Source: Oscillospiraceae bacterium
Lineage (GTDB): Bacteria; Bacillota; Clostridia; Oscillospirales; Ruminococcaceae
Length of the DNA stretch: 22,090 bases
Direction of reading: 5' to 3'
NCBI GenBank assembly: GCA_017483405.1
Contig: JAFUWP010000438.1
Location: 1 to 22,090 of the forward strand
Every line of letters begins with the position of its first letter. Positions within the stretch are counted from its first letter, which is position 1. Below the pieces are notes generated by a model, which worked only from the letters and a program-made list of their open reading frames with translations, searched no databases and had not been told where the DNA came from. A program made the translations under genes and the position numbers. Of this stretch, positions 22,087 to 22,090 are shown piece after piece.

Positions 22087-22090
22087 CTGC

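Overview
The window looks like a chromosomal segment of a low-to-mid GC Clostridia species, most likely Ruminococcus or a close Oscillospiraceae relative. The basis is gene content and style: archaeal/eukaryal-type ProRS, ymdB next to spoVS, large BadF-type activases, GGAGG ribosome sites and frequent TTG starts. The genus is an inference. I found no rRNA, tRNA, CRISPR array, transposase or integrase. No gene-free stretch exceeds 300 bases.

Region 1 (1-6599, + strand) is a compact phage-derived operon, cut at the left edge. In order it holds the small terminase end, large terminase, portal, major capsid protein, a prohead-protease-like protein, two connector or tail-completion proteins, a small tail or baseplate protein and a hub-like protein, then a strong terminator. 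Every frame is open and the terminase keeps its ATPase and nuclease residues. No tail tube, sheath, tape measure, receptor-binding protein, holin, endolysin or integrase follows, so the set can package DNA on paper but has no complete tail. This is the best candidate in the window for an undescribed system: a domesticated capsid, a gene-transfer-agent-like particle, or a satellite that borrows tails.

Region 2 (6600-7400) is a regulatory module. A small helical protein with an internal repeat (- strand) and an XRE-type repressor (+ strand) diverge from about 100 bp that hold two near-identical 17-bp dyads. Each dyad sits in the spacer of one of the two divergent promoters. A bidirectional hairpin terminator then separates the module from host genes.

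Region 3 (7405-22090) is host chromosome, all on the - strand and tightly packed. In transcription order it runs: alanine racemase; a 977-aa two-domain BadF/DUF2229 activase; its related C-terminal part, split into two ORFs in different frames; a small membrane protein; prolyl-tRNA synthetase; a lipoprotein GH3 hydrolase; an HD phosphohydrolase; an unknown protein; a FlK-like hotdog thioesterase; a CYTH protein; a cytoplasmic BspA-like LRR protein; an acyltransferase-3-like membrane protein; the YmdB phosphodiesterase; and SpoVS. Several junctions are ATGA overlaps, which suggests coupled translation. Sigma-A-like promoters are visible before the small membrane gene/proS group and before spoVS.
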